Shown here: one piece after another, positions 11,300 through 23,489 of the stretch | Layout: each line of letters opens with the position of its first letter | How positions within the stretch are numbered: the stretch's first letter is position 1 | NCBI GenBank assembly: GCA_958510875.1 | Contig: OY294069.1 | Coordinates: 159,959,111 to 160,023,110 of the forward strand | DNA: 64,000 nt | Direction: 5' to 3' | Origin: Endomychus coccineus | Taxonomy: Eukaryota; Arthropoda; Insecta; Coleoptera; Endomychidae | Position numbers and translations under genes: made by a program | Notes under the pieces: generated by a model | What the model was told of the DNA's origin: nothing | Seen by the model: the letters and a program-made list of their open reading frames with translations, nothing else | Database searches by the model: none

Positions 11300-12800
11300 A
11301 ATTATGTAACGAACCTAGAAATGGTGTTGGCTTATTCGAAATAATCTAAACCACGTACCTTCACGCATCTACAAGGGCTTGTACTCACAAACAATGAATT
11401 CCGAGCTGGTCTCGAGAAATACAAGTACTACGTCAGATTGGGCAATTCGCAAACGTTCGTTATAAACTGAAAACAATGCTTGAATAGGGTTACTGGAAAA
11501 TTGAGGATCCTTTCCTTTGATTAACATCTATACCGAATTCAAATTTACAGGATTGGAGAGGAAGCGAAGACCACGGTCGTTTCGGGACCTCACGCTTCTA
11601 TGAGCATAATACAAATTTAATGGATGGAATTGAATTCAACAAATCTTATATATTATTCAGGAAGAAATAAATCTCCATGTATCCCAATATGAAAAGCTCC
11701 GTGGAAATGGTGCGAATTCGACATTGAAACAAACATTTGTTACGTAAGTTTACTGCTATACAGCACCACTTGGGTTTATTGCCAATAGAATTATATTTGA
11801 AATGTTTCTCGAATATTTTTTTTCGCCGCTAACAATTCGTGTCGAGATCAAATTGTACTATTCATCTAAACCAATATAGCAATGTGAAATTACAATACAG
11901 GGTCGTTAATCTTCAGCATTTAGTAAAATTCTTTTCACGAAAAATGGTTCTAGTCCAGTCACCCTGCAATTTTTTGTAGGGAGAATGAAAATTTAGATAG
12001 CCAAGAGGGTTCAGAATATTACTGTCCAAGGTTTTTCTCATGTTCTACTTAACCAAATGAGACGCACTTGACCTCAAAATGACCGGAAGAGATTAATCTA
12101 TCTATTCCTGATATTTGTTTCTAGATCCCAACTTTTTATCATGTAAACCAAAATGCTTATTTTTCCCAGGAATTGATGGATCAAGAGCTTTAATTTGCAT
12201 ATGGTTTGAGTCAAGAGACCCATTATTGCTTGCCAAGCCCCCCCCCCCCCCCCCCCCCAATAGCGGAATTACAGTTTTTACAACATGGCCGATTGCAGCG
12301 CCCCCTTATCAAACAAAAAAAAATAAAAAACGCATATTAAAGTGATTAAAAAATACTACTGACTCATATGAAAAATAGCATGATAGAGCTAGATTCGTCG
12401 ATTTAATTACAATTAACCAAACATTTGATTTTCATGAAAAAATGGACAAAATGGGCCCTATATCGGGGCCCTTAGCTTTGAAAAACCTCTAATCAGCGTC
12501 ATTTTGTTTTAAATCTTGCCTCACAACTTTTCCCGTTTCATAGTTGCCTATTAATGTTACGTTGTTCTTTAAAAATCAGAAAGCTTTAATTCGAGTGATT
12601 TTGGACATCTAAAATTGGAAAATACATACAATCGCGGCACTCCTAGATGAATTGTGACACCATATTCGTGTTCAACACACCCGAAATCATGAGATTAATT
12701 ATAAAAAATTGCAGAGTGACTGGACTATTCCTCTATTTGACAGAGTTTGTTCTACACTTACCGGAAGACTCGGACCATCCTTAGTGTTTCATGCGTGTTA
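11300..12800. other. No gene seen; one poly-C tract
   Basis: No coding motif found. The stretch holds a run of 21 C at 12238-12258. The only ORF over it (12115-12345) simply reads through the tract as prolines and is not supported. Confidence 0.5.
12238..12258 (+). repeat. Poly-C tract, 21 C
   Basis: An uninterrupted run of C that follows TGCCAAG. A second run of 18 C occurs at 30601-30618 inside PLE-2. Homopolymer length may be affected by sequencing error. Confidence 0.9.
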
Positions 12801-12861
12801 AGTCATGTCTAGTCAAGGTAAATTATGGTACATTTTTCAGAACGGTATTTTCTTATCAAAG

Positions 12862-13300
12862 TTATATACTCATAGCGCCATTTCTGCAATCGATGAGATT
12901 CCATGAGTCAATTGTACGATACTTGAAACCCATTTTAGACAGGACGATTATTTGGGTTTCATCATTGATGAGCCGTTGCTTCAGAGCATATAATGTAGAC
13001 ACGCGTTGCTCTTCGTACATGGTGTTGATTTTTCGTCTTATCAAGTCTTTGTCGGCATCGTCCAAACATTTTATGGAAACGGCATTTCTACGCTCCCCTC
13101 TGGGTTTGATGGGCTTTGACACGATTCTTTTCACTGTAGTCAAAAGTATCTTACATCAAAACACATGTTTCAGTCACCGCAGCACTAGCGTTAAATCATG
13201 TAAAGAAATATATACAATTTTTACAATTTCTCTAGCATCGAGAGATAATTGCATTTTCTTTACCCTAACAGAAGAAGCGTTATCATCAATGTTTCGCCAA
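12862..13300 (-). pseudogene. Fragment of IS630-like (DDE_3) transposase DNA-binding region
   Basis: The minus strand reads QLSLDAREIVKIV, then (after frameshifts) NASAAVTETCVLM and VKRIVSKPIKPRGERRNAVS, followed by LDDADKDLIRRKINTMYEEQ, STLYALKQRLI and LSKMGFKYRTID. This matches the two-part helix-turn-helix region upstream of the catalytic domain in insect IS630-like DDE transposases, where a segment of the form D...IRR.I..MY......TL..L...L precedes L..MGFKY. The DDE domain itself is not present downstream. Confidence is moderate because this is from memory of the family pattern. Confidence 0.6.
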
Positions 13301-13518
13301 GGACGCCACATAATGTTTTATGCGTAAGTAAAATTTGGTGAAATAATAACAACTAAAATTTTACCTGCTATGTCTTTATGCCTATTTAAAATTATTCAGT
13401 CCGGCCCTCTCTACTAATATTAGCATCAAGGGTATTTATGGCCGGTAGTTTACTGCAGTCATAAAGTTCAACCATTTTACATGGAAAGAAATTCACCATT
13501 CCCATACGGTATTTTCAA

Positions 13519-13768
13519 TCTGCGAGAGGTGCAATTGTGACAACATTATGCAGTTTTATTTTTGAACCTAACTGTCTGTTAATTCTACACTGGAATAAAA
13601 TATAAAATTATGCTTGATTAACAACCACAATACCTATATCACATTGAACGAGTGAAAAAACATTTCTTCTTCTTGCGTTAGAGTGCATGTGTCTCCACAT
13701 GCGAGAGACTCAATTGTAGCAACATTGTGCGGTTTGATGCATCCACCTAATTATTTGAACCTAATTGT
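13519..13768 (+). repeat. Diverged direct repeat
   Basis: A segment beginning TGCGAGAGGTGCAATTGT (13519) recurs as TGCGAGAGACTCAATTGT (13700), each followed by CAACATT(A/G)TGC and then TTGAACCTAA(C/T)TGT. The second copy has an insertion of about 13 bp. Origin unknown. Confidence 0.7.
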
Positions 13769-13779
13769 TCAAATTGTAT

Positions 13780-14735
13780 TCTTCAAATAAGAAGACGAAG
13801 TGCTAATGTTGTTGTGAATCTATAATTTGCATGTTTTGTTTCAACATTATACAAAACAAAAGGCGAATATTTCTTTTACCTGTATGTAAGATGGTAATCT
13901 TAAAAATTATATAGTTATTTAATCCCTCGAGTATACGAATACCATAATTTATTCTAGACTTGGTAGAATGAGTGAGAAGAATGTGAATACAATGGGTTAT
14001 CAGCTTCCGGTTTTATTTTAGAAACAAAGAGCTATTTCAACGGGAACTCTCACTTAATACGTTATACTGCATGTTAAACCATTAGTAAAATTGGCATATC
14101 GGTTGCATTTTGGGACAGAAGTGCCCATTGTCCTCTTAAGCTAAGTGTCTGCTTGAGACGGGCCCCATTTATTGCTACTGGATCCATTTAGCAACAGTTC
14201 TGGTCATGGAATGACCCGTATAGTGGACGCTTAGTTTCAAATCATTTTCAGATGCAGGATGGCCTTGAATCCTACCATGACTAGATTAAGTTATCTCTGC
14301 AACATGTCTTACACATGGTCTCTGAACCAGCAGCATAAGGGTATGGTTGTGCGACATGTACAAGAACCTGTTAAATGTAACGCCGTTGATTCATAGCTCC
14401 TTACAAACGAACTAGGTGCGAAACAATTCAAGCCCAAACCATCACTAACAACCTCCTCATCAGTAATTCAATACTTTCTAGAAGTGTCTGGTTCTCTCCT
14501 CATTCGTACGCCATCGACCGCACTCTCGTTCTCCTAATGTCAGATCGAAATTCGAACCGAGATTCGGAAAAGGAAAAAAAATATACGTTTTTGGCGTAAT
14601 GTAGTGCAAGCACTGTAGTTGGTAGACGAGAATGAAGAACAGATTCATGAATACTGATTGTTTGGTCAGAAACCGTCAAGACATGTACTTGTCGAGATTC
14701 ACAGAAAGCCCGCATACCGTAATCTATGCGCTGAA
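13780..14735. other. No gene seen
   Basis: No repeat or coding motif recognised before the 328-bp array. Confidence 0.5.
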
Positions 14736-14739
14736 CCTA

Positions 14740-17030
14740 GCTTGAAGAATAATGAATCGATTGTGTAGTCTTTCGGTCCCATAGGCAGTGGTCTGGTATC
14801 GTTCCTATAATACCCGAATTACACGATAATCCAGAATTTGTAAACCACCAGATTCCATCATCCCCAAAGCAAGTAACATTTTCTCGCGGGTTATATGACG
14901 AAGTGCCTTTGAGAAGTGCTGTCTCACAAACATAAACAACTGGACATATGCCCCAAGATCACGTGAAAATGAAACTATAAAAAGCAGCACTTTCATATCG
15001 CTTCCAACTTGTATTGAAGCCGACAGATAAAACTAACATATAACACCAATTAGTGTTGTTTAGCTTGAAGAATAATAAATCGATTGTGTAGTCTTTCAGT
15101 CCCATAGGCAGTGGTTTGGTATCATTCCTATAATCCCCGCATTACACTTCGCGATACTCCAGAATTTGTAAACCACCAGATTCCATCATCCCCAAAGCAA
15201 GTAACATTTTCTAGCGGGTTATATGACGGAGTGCCTTTGAGAAGTGCTGTCTCACAAACAAAAACAACTGGACATATGCCCCAAGATCACGTGAAAATGA
15301 AACTATAAAAAGCAGCACTTTCATATCGCTTCCAACTTGTATTGAAGCCGACAGATAAAACTAACATATAACACCAATTAGTGTTGTTTAGCTTGAAGAA
15401 TAATAAATCGATTGTGTAGTCTTTCAGTCCCATAGGCAGTGGTTTGGTATCATTCCTATAATCCCCGCATTACACTTCGCGATACTCCAGAATTTGTAAA
15501 CCACCAGATTCCATCATCCCCAAAGCAAGTAACATTTTCTAGCGGGTTATATGACGAAGTGCCTTTGAGAAGTGCTGTCTCACAAACATAAACAACTGGA
15601 CATATGCCCCAAGATCACGTGAAAATGAAACTATAAAAAGCAGCACTTTCATATCGCTTCCAACTTGTATTGAAGCCGACAGATAAAACTAACATATAAC
15701 ACCAATTAGTGTTGTTTAGCTTGAAGAATAATAAATCGATTGTGTAGTCTTTCAGTCCCATAGGCAGTGGTTTGGTATCATTCCTATAATCCCCGCATTA
15801 CACTTCGCGATACTCCAGAATTTGTAAACCACCAGATTCCATCATCCCCAAAGCAAGTAACATTTTCTAGCGGGTTATATGACGGAGTGCCTTTGAGAAG
15901 TGCTGTCTCACAAACAAAAACAACTGGACATATGCCCCAAGATCACGTGAAAATGAAACTATAAAAAGCAGCACTTTCATATCGCTTCCAACTTGTATTG
16001 AAGCCGACAGATAAAACTAACATATAACACCAATTAGTGTTGTTTAGCTTGAAGAATAATAAATCGATTGTGTAGTCTTTCAGTCCCATAGGCAGTGGTT
16101 TGGTATCATTCCTATAATCCCCGCATTACACTTCGCGATACTCCAGAATTTGTAAACCACCAGATTCCATCATCCCCAAAGCAAGTAACATTTTCTAGCG
16201 GGTTATATGACGGAGTGCCTTTGAGAAGTGCTGTCTCACAAACATAAACAACTGGACATATGCCCCAAGATCACGTGAAAATGAAACTATAAAAAGCAGC
16301 ACTTTCATATCGCTTCCAACTTGTATTGAAGCCGACAGATAAAACTAACATATAACACCAATTAGTGTTGTTTAGCTTGAAGAATAATAAATCGATTGTG
16401 TAGTCTTTCAGTCCCATAGGCAGTGGTTTGGTATCATTCCTATAATCCCCGCATTACACTTCGCGATACTCCAGAATTTGTAAACCACCAGATTCCATCA
16501 TCCCCAAAGCAAGTAACATTTTCTAGCGGGTTATATGACGGAGTGCCTTTGAGAAGTGCTGTCTCACAAACATAAACAACTGGACATATGCCCCAAGATC
16601 ACGTGAAAATGAAACTATAAAAAGCAGCACTTTCATATCGCTTCCAACTTGTATTGAAGCCGACAGATAAAACTAACATATAACACCAATTAGTGTTGTT
16701 TAGCTTGAAGAATAATAAATCGATTGTGTAGTCTTTCAGTCCCATAGGCAGTGGTTTGGTATCATTCCTATAATCCCCGCATTACACTTCGCGATACTCC
16801 AGAATTTGTAAACCACCAGATTCCATCATCCCCAAAGCAAGTAACATTTTCTAGCGGGTTATATGACGGAGTGCCTTTGAGAAGTGCTGTCTCACAAACA
16901 AAAACAACTGGACATATGCCCCAAGATCAGGTGAAAATGAAACTATAAAAAGCAGCACTTTCGTATCGCTTCCAACTTGTATTGAAGTCGACAGATAAAA
17001 CTAACATATAACACCAATTAGTGTTGTTTA
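14740..17030 (+). repeat. 328-bp satellite array, 7 units
   Basis: Units begin with GCTTGAAGAATAAT at 14740, 15063, 15391, 15719, 16047, 16375 and 16703. Units 2-7 are each exactly 328 bp and nearly identical; unit 1 is 323 bp (5-bp deletion in TTACACTTCGCGAT) and more diverged. The array ends abruptly at 17030. Units differ at few sites, such as GGAGTGCC versus GAAGTGCC and CAAAAAC versus CATAAAC. Each unit contains a TATA-like CTATAAAAAGCAGC and a small AACAC/GTGTT hairpin. A 65-codon ORF appears in some units; copies with a stop show it is not conserved as a protein. Confidence 0.95.
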
Positions 17031-17034
17031 TCAA

Positions 17035-17520
17035 GTTATTGAATTCCAACCAATGAATATCTATAATTTGCTGGGAATTGTTGAAAAAAATATATTCGAA
17101 ATAATAAGTCTTACTCCTTGGACAATTTTGAGCAGTGTATATTATTGCGGAGCTCACGCACTGGTCTTGCCACATGCGAAGATCATCAATCTCGTTGAAC
17201 AATAAATGGCTAATAAATTTCCATTATTTGCCAGACTTTTCTCCGTCTCGAATCAATTCTTACTGGTCTAACAATGTGATCCCCAAGTGTTACAACAACA
17301 ATATTAAATCTACTGTAAGCTATAGACTTAATTGATTTTTTTTAAACATGACTTAATTCTTCAGTTTTGAATTCTGAGCTGTTCACAACTAACTCTCTTT
17401 AGAACAGATCGCAATGTTCAACAAATACAGTTATCGCGTGGAGGTTACTAGCTATGAATAGCAAGTTTTCTGCTATTGAGATTGATCTAAATAATATTCG
17501 TTCTCTTATACCTAGTTTGT
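17035..17520. other. No gene seen
   Basis: Unique sequence between the 328-bp array and the long-TIR element. No motif recognised. Confidence 0.5.
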
Positions 17521-17523
17521 ATA

Positions 17524-19372
17524 CAGGGTATTCCTCGAGAGCCGTTCGTCAGAAGTTTTCGTGGTTAGAAAAAAGTTAGAATTCTGAAATTTTGGTTTCC
17601 AGGGTTATCCAAGATTTTCTTTCTTTTCAAAATATTTTCAAGATCATACTACTTCCGGTTACACCGGAAGTTGCCATTAACTTTCTTATTTTGAATGGAA
17701 CACCCGGTATATTATTTCATTTTTAGATTCCTGAGAAAATTTCATAGTGGATTCCATCAGGTTTCCCTATACCTATTTTCAATTTTTTCTTAGATATCTT
17801 GATTTTTTTGAAAATTTTGACAGATGTAGCGCTGTATTGAGCATTGCGCCCTTTAACCAATTTCGATTGGTGGAAAGGGCTTCTGGGGTAGACGGAAGCA
17901 CAGGAATGATTCTTTCGAATGCCATATTGACAACTGATTTATCGCATACAGGGTATCCAAAATTTAATGACCAATTAAATCATTTTAAAAGTTGAAAAAG
18001 TTCGTTTTTTCAAATAGAACATCCTGTATTTTATTGGATGGTCGGATGCAGAATTTGATTCTGCATCGATTTGCTATAACATTCCCTATACCAATTCCCA
18101 GTGGTTTTCTTGTTAATCCATATTTTTTATTTTAATGTGGTTTTTTGGCAGAAACCGAAACATTGCTTGCCCTTCGAAGCCAAATAAACATCAATGAAAC
18201 GGTAAGAAATTTACTTTAATTACAACATGACATTAGTACATAACATTTAGAACGAAATATAGAATAAAAACAAGAAATTGGAACATAATGATATAAAATA
18301 ATAAGAGAATGTAAAATTACAATAATTGTTCTATATGACCTCCATTTTGGTTCAAACACTGAATAACTCTGTCATATACTCCTCGCGAAACAGACCTCCG
18401 AAGCTCGTCTGGACTTATATTAGTAAGCGCATGGTGAACACGGTTCAACAATTCCTCTCTAGTTTGTACCGGCCTAGAGTACACTAGTTCTTTTATGCGA
18501 ACCCAGAGGTAAAAATCCAAGGGGGTCAAATCGGGTGATCTGGGTGGCCAGTTCCAAGGTCCTCGCGGGCCAATCCACCGATCCTCGAACATCAGTGACA
18601 ATTGCCGGTGTACAGCTATAGTGGAACGTGCTGGAGCATCATCAAGCTGATACCAACTGTTTGCTCTATCACGTGGAGGTGATGCATTTAGAAAATCACT
18701 AACAAACCCTCTCAGTATCTCCAGATATCTTGCCGCATTTAAATTTTGGTAGAACTTTTGGAGTTTGATCACCTATGGATTAACAAGAAAACCACTGGAA
18801 ATAGGTATAGGGAATGTTATAGCAAATCGATGCAGAATCAAATTCTGCATCCGACCATCCAATAAAATACAGGGTGTCCCATTTGAAAAAACGAACTTTT
18901 TCAACTTTTAAAATGATGTAATTGGTCATCAAATTTTGGATACCATGTATGCGATAAATCAGTTGTCAATATGGCATTCGAAAGAATCATTCCTGTGCTT
19001 CCGTCTACCCCAGATGTGCTTTCCACCAATCGAAATTGGTTAAAGGGCGCAATGCTCAAAACAGCGCTACATCTATCAAAATTTTCAAAAAAATCAAGAT
19101 ATCTACGAAAAAATTTAAAATAGGTATAGGGAAACCTGATGGAATCCACTATGAAATTTTCTCAGGAATCTAAAAATGAAATAATATACCGGGTGTTCCA
19201 TTCAAAATAAGGAAGTTAATGGCAACTTCCGGTGTAACCGGAAGTAGTATGATCTTGAAAATATTTTGAAAAGAAAGAAAATCTTGGATAACCCTGGGAC
19301 CCAAAATTTCAGAATTCTAACTTTTTTCTAACCACGAAAACTTCTAACGAACGGCTCTCGTGGAATACCCTG
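17524..19372 (-). mobile_element. Long-TIR IS630/mariner-superfamily element, non-autonomous
   Basis: The left end CAGGGTATTCCTCGAG follows TA (17522-17523), and the right end is its inverse followed by TA (19373-19374). The inverted arms are about 595-600 bp: 17524 to about 18118 and about 18774 to 19372. They diverge by scattered substitutions only. The 650-bp interior contains the C-terminal end of a DDE transposase on the minus strand. TA duplication and the transposase type place it in the IS630/Tc1/mariner superfamily. The two 82-codon ORFs in the arms are mirror copies and not genes. Confidence 0.88.
18317..18772 (-). pseudogene. C-terminal fragment of IS630-like DDE transposase
   Basis: The 151-residue frame reads YLEILRGFVSDFLNAS, then WYQLDDAPARST (second catalytic Asp, in the position of the QQDGAPPH block), RWIGPRGPWNWPPRSPDLTP LDFYLW (RWIGRRGP, then SPDLTPLDFFLWG with the third acidic position), and ends with HIEQLL, close to the FEHLL ending usual for this family. 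The first catalytic Asp and the whole DNA-binding region are missing; a stop lies just upstream. The frame ends about 200 bp from the left TIR. The retained region is the same as in the 27.5-kb element although the two are from different families. Confidence 0.82.
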
Positions 19373-19374
19373 TA

Positions 19375-20350
19375 TACTAGGTACCAAATTTACTATTGGA
19401 AGCTGTCTTTGGTGTTTCGTTTATAGTGACAATTATGGAAAAATTTGATGGAAGCGGAAGTAAAAATGAAATGAAAATAGAAACAGGTGGACAAAATTTT
19501 TTTTGAACTCCAAATAAAAAAGGAGTTATTCGAAAAGATACCATGGATGGGGCAATTTTACGTGGGTGCATCATTAATCACAGAATATGCTATATATTCC
19601 ACTGAATATCCCCTCTGTCATATGAAACAATTGTGGATGTTGTCATATACTTTAATTTTGTTTTTATTGAGTGATTTCAACATCCTCCATTGTTTATTGA
19701 AATTCAGTTCTCTGGTCCTCATGATATTGTCAATATCTTTGCAAATTACTTCCGAATATACCATTGGGAATTATTTTCAATCCTATTGCATTACAACAAT
19801 AATGAAAATTGGAATCTTGAAATTATAATAAGAATATAAAGCCTAGTTATGGAAAGAACACGTAGATATTGTAAGTACGTCTTCGTTCTAGTATATCTAG
19901 TATGAAAATGAGTCGATAATATCAATTACTCTATTATCTTGGTGGTTGAGCGTTTCCTTTCTATAGGATCAGGGCAATCGATGATGAAAACATGAAATAT
20001 AGTAGTTTTGAAGAGATACGACAATGTTAGATATCTCTATTCAGAACTCCCATCTATATATTGAATTGAAACCACATACTCGAATGAAACCTGAAGGCAA
20101 TATCCATATGTTCGAACGTAACATGAAATATTTGGTTTCAGATCTAATAAAATAACTTGTTGGGGATTGCGTTAAAATGATAAATGAGCCATACGAAGCA
20201 GTTCACACTAACGCGAGGTATTTTACTGAATTACAAAAACATCCAAAGTAAAAAACTTAGTGACAAGTGCGATACATCATTAATTTTGAGAGGTCAAAAA
20301 TTACACAAAGATGAAATAAAAAATCCAGGTACGTATTTAAAAAAATAAAG
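19375..20350. other. No gene seen
   Basis: AT-rich sequence. A 113-codon ORF (19487-19828) is hydrophobic but has no recognised motif and starts near the end of the long-TIR element, so it is not called. Confidence 0.45.
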
Positions 20351-20359
20351 TTGATGTGG

Positions 20360-20611
20360 GTATTTAATAAACGAAACGTCGTATCTGAAAAATATCATTA
20401 TTTCCTTGAAGAGCATAAAAAAGTGCCACAGAAGAGGGCTCTTTGTTTTTCGAAATAATCAGTAATAAAACCATTAAAAAAACTACGAAATTTGAATTTT
20501 TCGGATATCTCCGGAAGGAATCGAAATTTTTGAAATTTCTTTTCAACAAATTAGTCAGCATCAAAATGCGCAACTCTCTATCTCTTAAAATTTGTAACAC
20601 CCTGTATAGTC
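20360..20611. mobile_element. Solo end of a TA-inserting MITE-like element
   Basis: The segment ends in AACACCCTGTATAG, the inverse of the TATACAGGGTGTT start shared by the long-TIR elements here. It also holds CGGATATCTCCGGAAGGAAT, similar in style to the interior of the 49-kb MITE (CTCCGGAACCG). I see no matching left end, so the left boundary is a guess. Confidence 0.4.
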
Positions 20612-20904
20612 TATCCATATTTTACAGCAAATCAGGTTTAGCATTGTTCGTGCTTTGGGTTAATCGATTGCAGTGGTAATATTGGTGTTTTAGGATTTGC
20701 TTACAAAAATCCACACAGCTGCACCTTGCAAGATATGGGAAAAAATGTATAGCGAAAGATTATGATGTTTTAATAGGTTGTTAATTTTGTTTGAGTGTCA
20801 TCTCTAACACCTGTTAAGCATGCCTAAATGAATTCAATTGCCTTCGTACTTGTCAAGGGTGTTGATTCGAGTACCTACGTCAGTTTTTTTTTAACTACCC
20901 GAGA

Positions 20905-21220
20905 GAGGAACCTATAATGTTCGAAGAACATCGTGAGAGCCAGCAGTGGAATGTAGTGAGAGGAGATAGGTATTCGTATTGTTCTTGAAGGTTTGGAGGT
21001 TATAGGCATAGGGAAAGACCTCACTAGGTAAAGAGTTCCACAACTTCGCTGTAATAGTGCAATAGTTCCGAGTATACAGAAGCAACTGATAGAGCGATTT
21101 TTGTGGCTGGTACATTAACCGTACATTTAACATGGCTCTTCTGCTTGTCATATTGGCTTCAAAAAATGTTCTCTCTATTGAACTGAATGCCACATGAAAT
21201 TTTATATTTTCGTACATTGT
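20905..21220 (-). pseudogene. CR1/Jockey-like ORF2 C-terminus
   Basis: The minus-strand frame contains SSIERTFFEA, LLLYTRNYCTITAKLWNSLP and SEVFPYAYNLQTFKNNTN, then YLLSLHS. This is the usual C-terminal tail of insect CR1-like ORF2 proteins (the WNSLP...NLQTFK...YLLS pattern). The same family's 3' end is at 38.35 kb (QFLSPLL, STNRSRF). Nothing of the RT core is present, so this is a 5'-truncated insertion. Confidence 0.75.
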
Positions 21221-21239
21221 GTCTTTGCGATTGAATTCA

Positions 21240-21785
21240 AGTTAGGTACACAATTATTCTACTAGAGTCTGACTCGAATGAAAATGAAACAAGCATTTTT
21301 TCCACGCGTTGAACATCAGTATCGGATTGAGGACAATTAATTTCTTTCAAACGTATCAAATTAACAAACAACAATCAATAGTTCGGAAACAACATTTTCC
21401 ACCAACGGGTAAATAATAACGCATACATTACCAACAGTCCAATTCATGCATATCTAGTTTTCATAACTCCGCACAAATTGTTTGTTACATCAAATAGCCA
21501 TTTTGTGGATATATTATTCACTGTAATAAATTGACTACAATCATGAATTTTACGGACACTACATGTAATTATGTTCATTCACTATAATAGCTATCTACTG
21601 TTAGCTTTGTTGATAATATTCCAGCAAATATTATGTAATGCGTAAATTCCTTTCATTCTGATCAAAAAAAATACAAATATTCATTGGAATAATGAAACTA
21701 TGATTATGCCATATTTATTTTAAATAATTAGATTGATTTGTACGTTATTTTGTAATGTTAGTTTGTTTAACAAATAAAAATAAAG
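21240..21785. other. No gene seen
   Basis: AT-rich sequence between a CR1 3' end and PLE-1. No motif recognised. Confidence 0.5.
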
Positions 21786-21789
21786 TCTT

Positions 21790-23110
21790 GGCTTCCGGAT
21801 GGATTCCGCGCCAAAATAGCACGACTTGAAGCCGTCGTGCTCATAATTTAATTCCCAATTTCCTTGAAATATCCCATCCCATAAATTCGCGTCCATCGAA
21901 AAACATATTGAAACGCGTTAGTTTAGATTTGATTCGGGAGCGAATCAAGTATACTAGACGCGAGATGAATTCCATCAATATAACCCCCTTGGACACCCTT
22001 TCAGCAACCGATTGGTTGGTTCTCGACCGAAATACTTATGATCAAGCCGATCAAATTCATACTCCCAATTACAAACGCCATATTCAAAAATTCAATAAAC
22101 TCCTTGCCTCCCAACGCCTTCAGCATCAACCTTCCAGATCAACCCACTTGTAAATACTGTGTTTAATTTATCTTCACATACCCTTTCTGGAGCCGAACCT
22201 TCTATCAAAAGGTCCTAATTTTGTTATCTCCCCCAAAATTATTCCTACGACATCCATTATTTCTGCTGTAGAAGCATCCTTACATAAAGTTCCCCATCTC
22301 GCAGCAGATGAAATTCGTTTCGAAACTACGAAAATTCTACGTCATTCCAACATTCCTAAATCAAATTGCACTAAACATTTAATCCACGCTCAAAATTTAC
22401 TCAAATCAAATCCTGATTTAGATATGTTGAAAGCTGATAAAGGAAACACGGCTGTTGTCAGGGATCGTTCAGGTTATGATAACAAAATCCTGCAACATCT
22501 CCAACTAATTCCTATAAGCCCCTACCAAAAGATAGAACATTAAGTTTCACTAATTATCCGTCATTCTTCCCTTCCTGATCCAGATGAGAAATTTTTATCC
22601 CTCAATGTTCAAGAAGTCCCCGATTATATGGTTTGCCCAAAATTCACAAACCCTCAGTTCCCCTGAGACCAATTGTCAGCACTATCGGATCCCCTGCTTA
22701 TAAACTCTTTCGATATCTGTCATCTATTCTCAAACCTCTTGTAGGTAATTCCAACTGTTTTATCCTAAACTCCTTTTATTTCGTTATAAAACACCAGAAG
22801 CTAAAAGTTTGATCCAGGCGATTTACTCGTTAGCTTCGACGTCGAATTACTCTTTACCAATACTCCCATTCCAGACACCTTTTACATAGTTTTTCAACTG
22901 TTACCTACCAAAAACATTTCAATGGACTCACTACCGTTAATTTGTTCCACACATTTTCTGTACGATGGAAAGATTTACGGGCAGTCCTCGGGAGCTGCCA
23001 TGGGTTCCCCCCTGTCTACGGTCATAGCTAATATCTTCATGGAAACTTTTGGGCAAGATGTTATTGACTCATTTGTTCTCAAGCCAAAATGTTGGTTTAG
23101 AGATGGGGTG
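21790..23110 (+). mobile_element. PLE-1: N-terminal half of a Penelope-like element
   Basis: The left part (GGCTTCCGGATGGATTCCGC, 21790 on) is an inverted piece of the PLE-1 3' terminal repeat found at 42.3 and 61.7 kb. This is followed by a plus-strand ORF start and then broken RT coding that ends at 23100 with the block MGSPLSTVIANIFMETFGQ and VLKPKCWFR, the same block with which the 61.9-kb copy begins. An inverted 3'-end segment ahead of the ORF is typical of Penelope-like elements. The rest of the RT (YVDD) and the GIY-YIG domain are missing here. Confidence 0.85.
21908..23110 (+). pseudogene. Penelope-like RT, N-terminal half, frameshifted
   Basis: The first open block (from 21908) has LIRERIKYTRREMNSI and LDRNTYDQADQIH, fitting the poorly conserved N-terminal region of PLE proteins. 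Further frames show KLDMLKADKGNTAVV-like sequence (LKADKGNTAVV at 22430-22465), the finger motif typical for PLE RT; then LPKIHKPSVPLRPIVST and GSPAYKLFRYLS at about 22630-22720; then SSGAAMGSPLSTVIANIF at 22985-23035. Several frameshifts and a deletion near 22800 separate these blocks. The catalytic motif C is absent. Confidence 0.85.
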
Positions 23111-23149
23111 CGGCAAAATATACCAAGCCAAGGAATATTGTTGTAATTG

Positions 23150-23480
23150 TGTTATTTCTTTGACAACTGTCAAAAGTAAGAAATTTCCTTCTTACAATTT
23201 TAACTCGTGTTTTATGAGAACATATCCCGGTCGAAGAGCACCACACGGAGAAACAGTTCGTCCTTTGGCAAACGCATTTTTACAGAATGGCACATTAAGT
23301 GATGAAAAGCATACTGGAAGACCTCGTTCTGGTCGTTTAAACGAAAATATTGAGCTTGGTCGGGCTGACATTCAGGCGTGCGGCGCAATTAGAGTTGTCT
23401 GAGAGGACTTTAAGAAGAATTTTCCAGTAAGACGTATGTAGCGTATGTATCCATACAAAATTCAAACTGTGTTCAAACTA
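23150..23480 (+). pseudogene. N-terminal fragment of IS630-like transposase
   Basis: The plus strand reads RTYPGRRAPHGETVRPLANAF, then GTLSDEKHTGRPRSGR and NENIELGRADIQ. This is the linker between two helix-turn-helix units (R..GS..D..HTGRPRS) seen in insect IS630-like transposases, the same broad family as the C-terminal fragment at 27.5 kb. The next part is frameshifted (LSERTLRRIL-like around 23395-23430). No catalytic domain follows and no TIR could be seen. Confidence 0.7.
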
Positions 23481-23489
23481 TGGCCAACT

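Noticed and set aside
12791..13327. 178-codon plus-strand ORF
   Set aside because: It is the antisense of the recognisable IS630-like transposase fragment on the minus strand.
15111..16948. Repeated 65-codon ORF in the 328-bp satellite
   Set aside because: It occurs only because the repeats are nearly identical; other units carry a stop at the CAAAAAC/CATAAAC site and there is no protein motif.
17747..19149. Two 82-codon ORFs with nearly the same sequence on opposite strands
   Set aside because: They are mirror images in the long inverted arms of the 17.5-kb element, not a duplicated gene.
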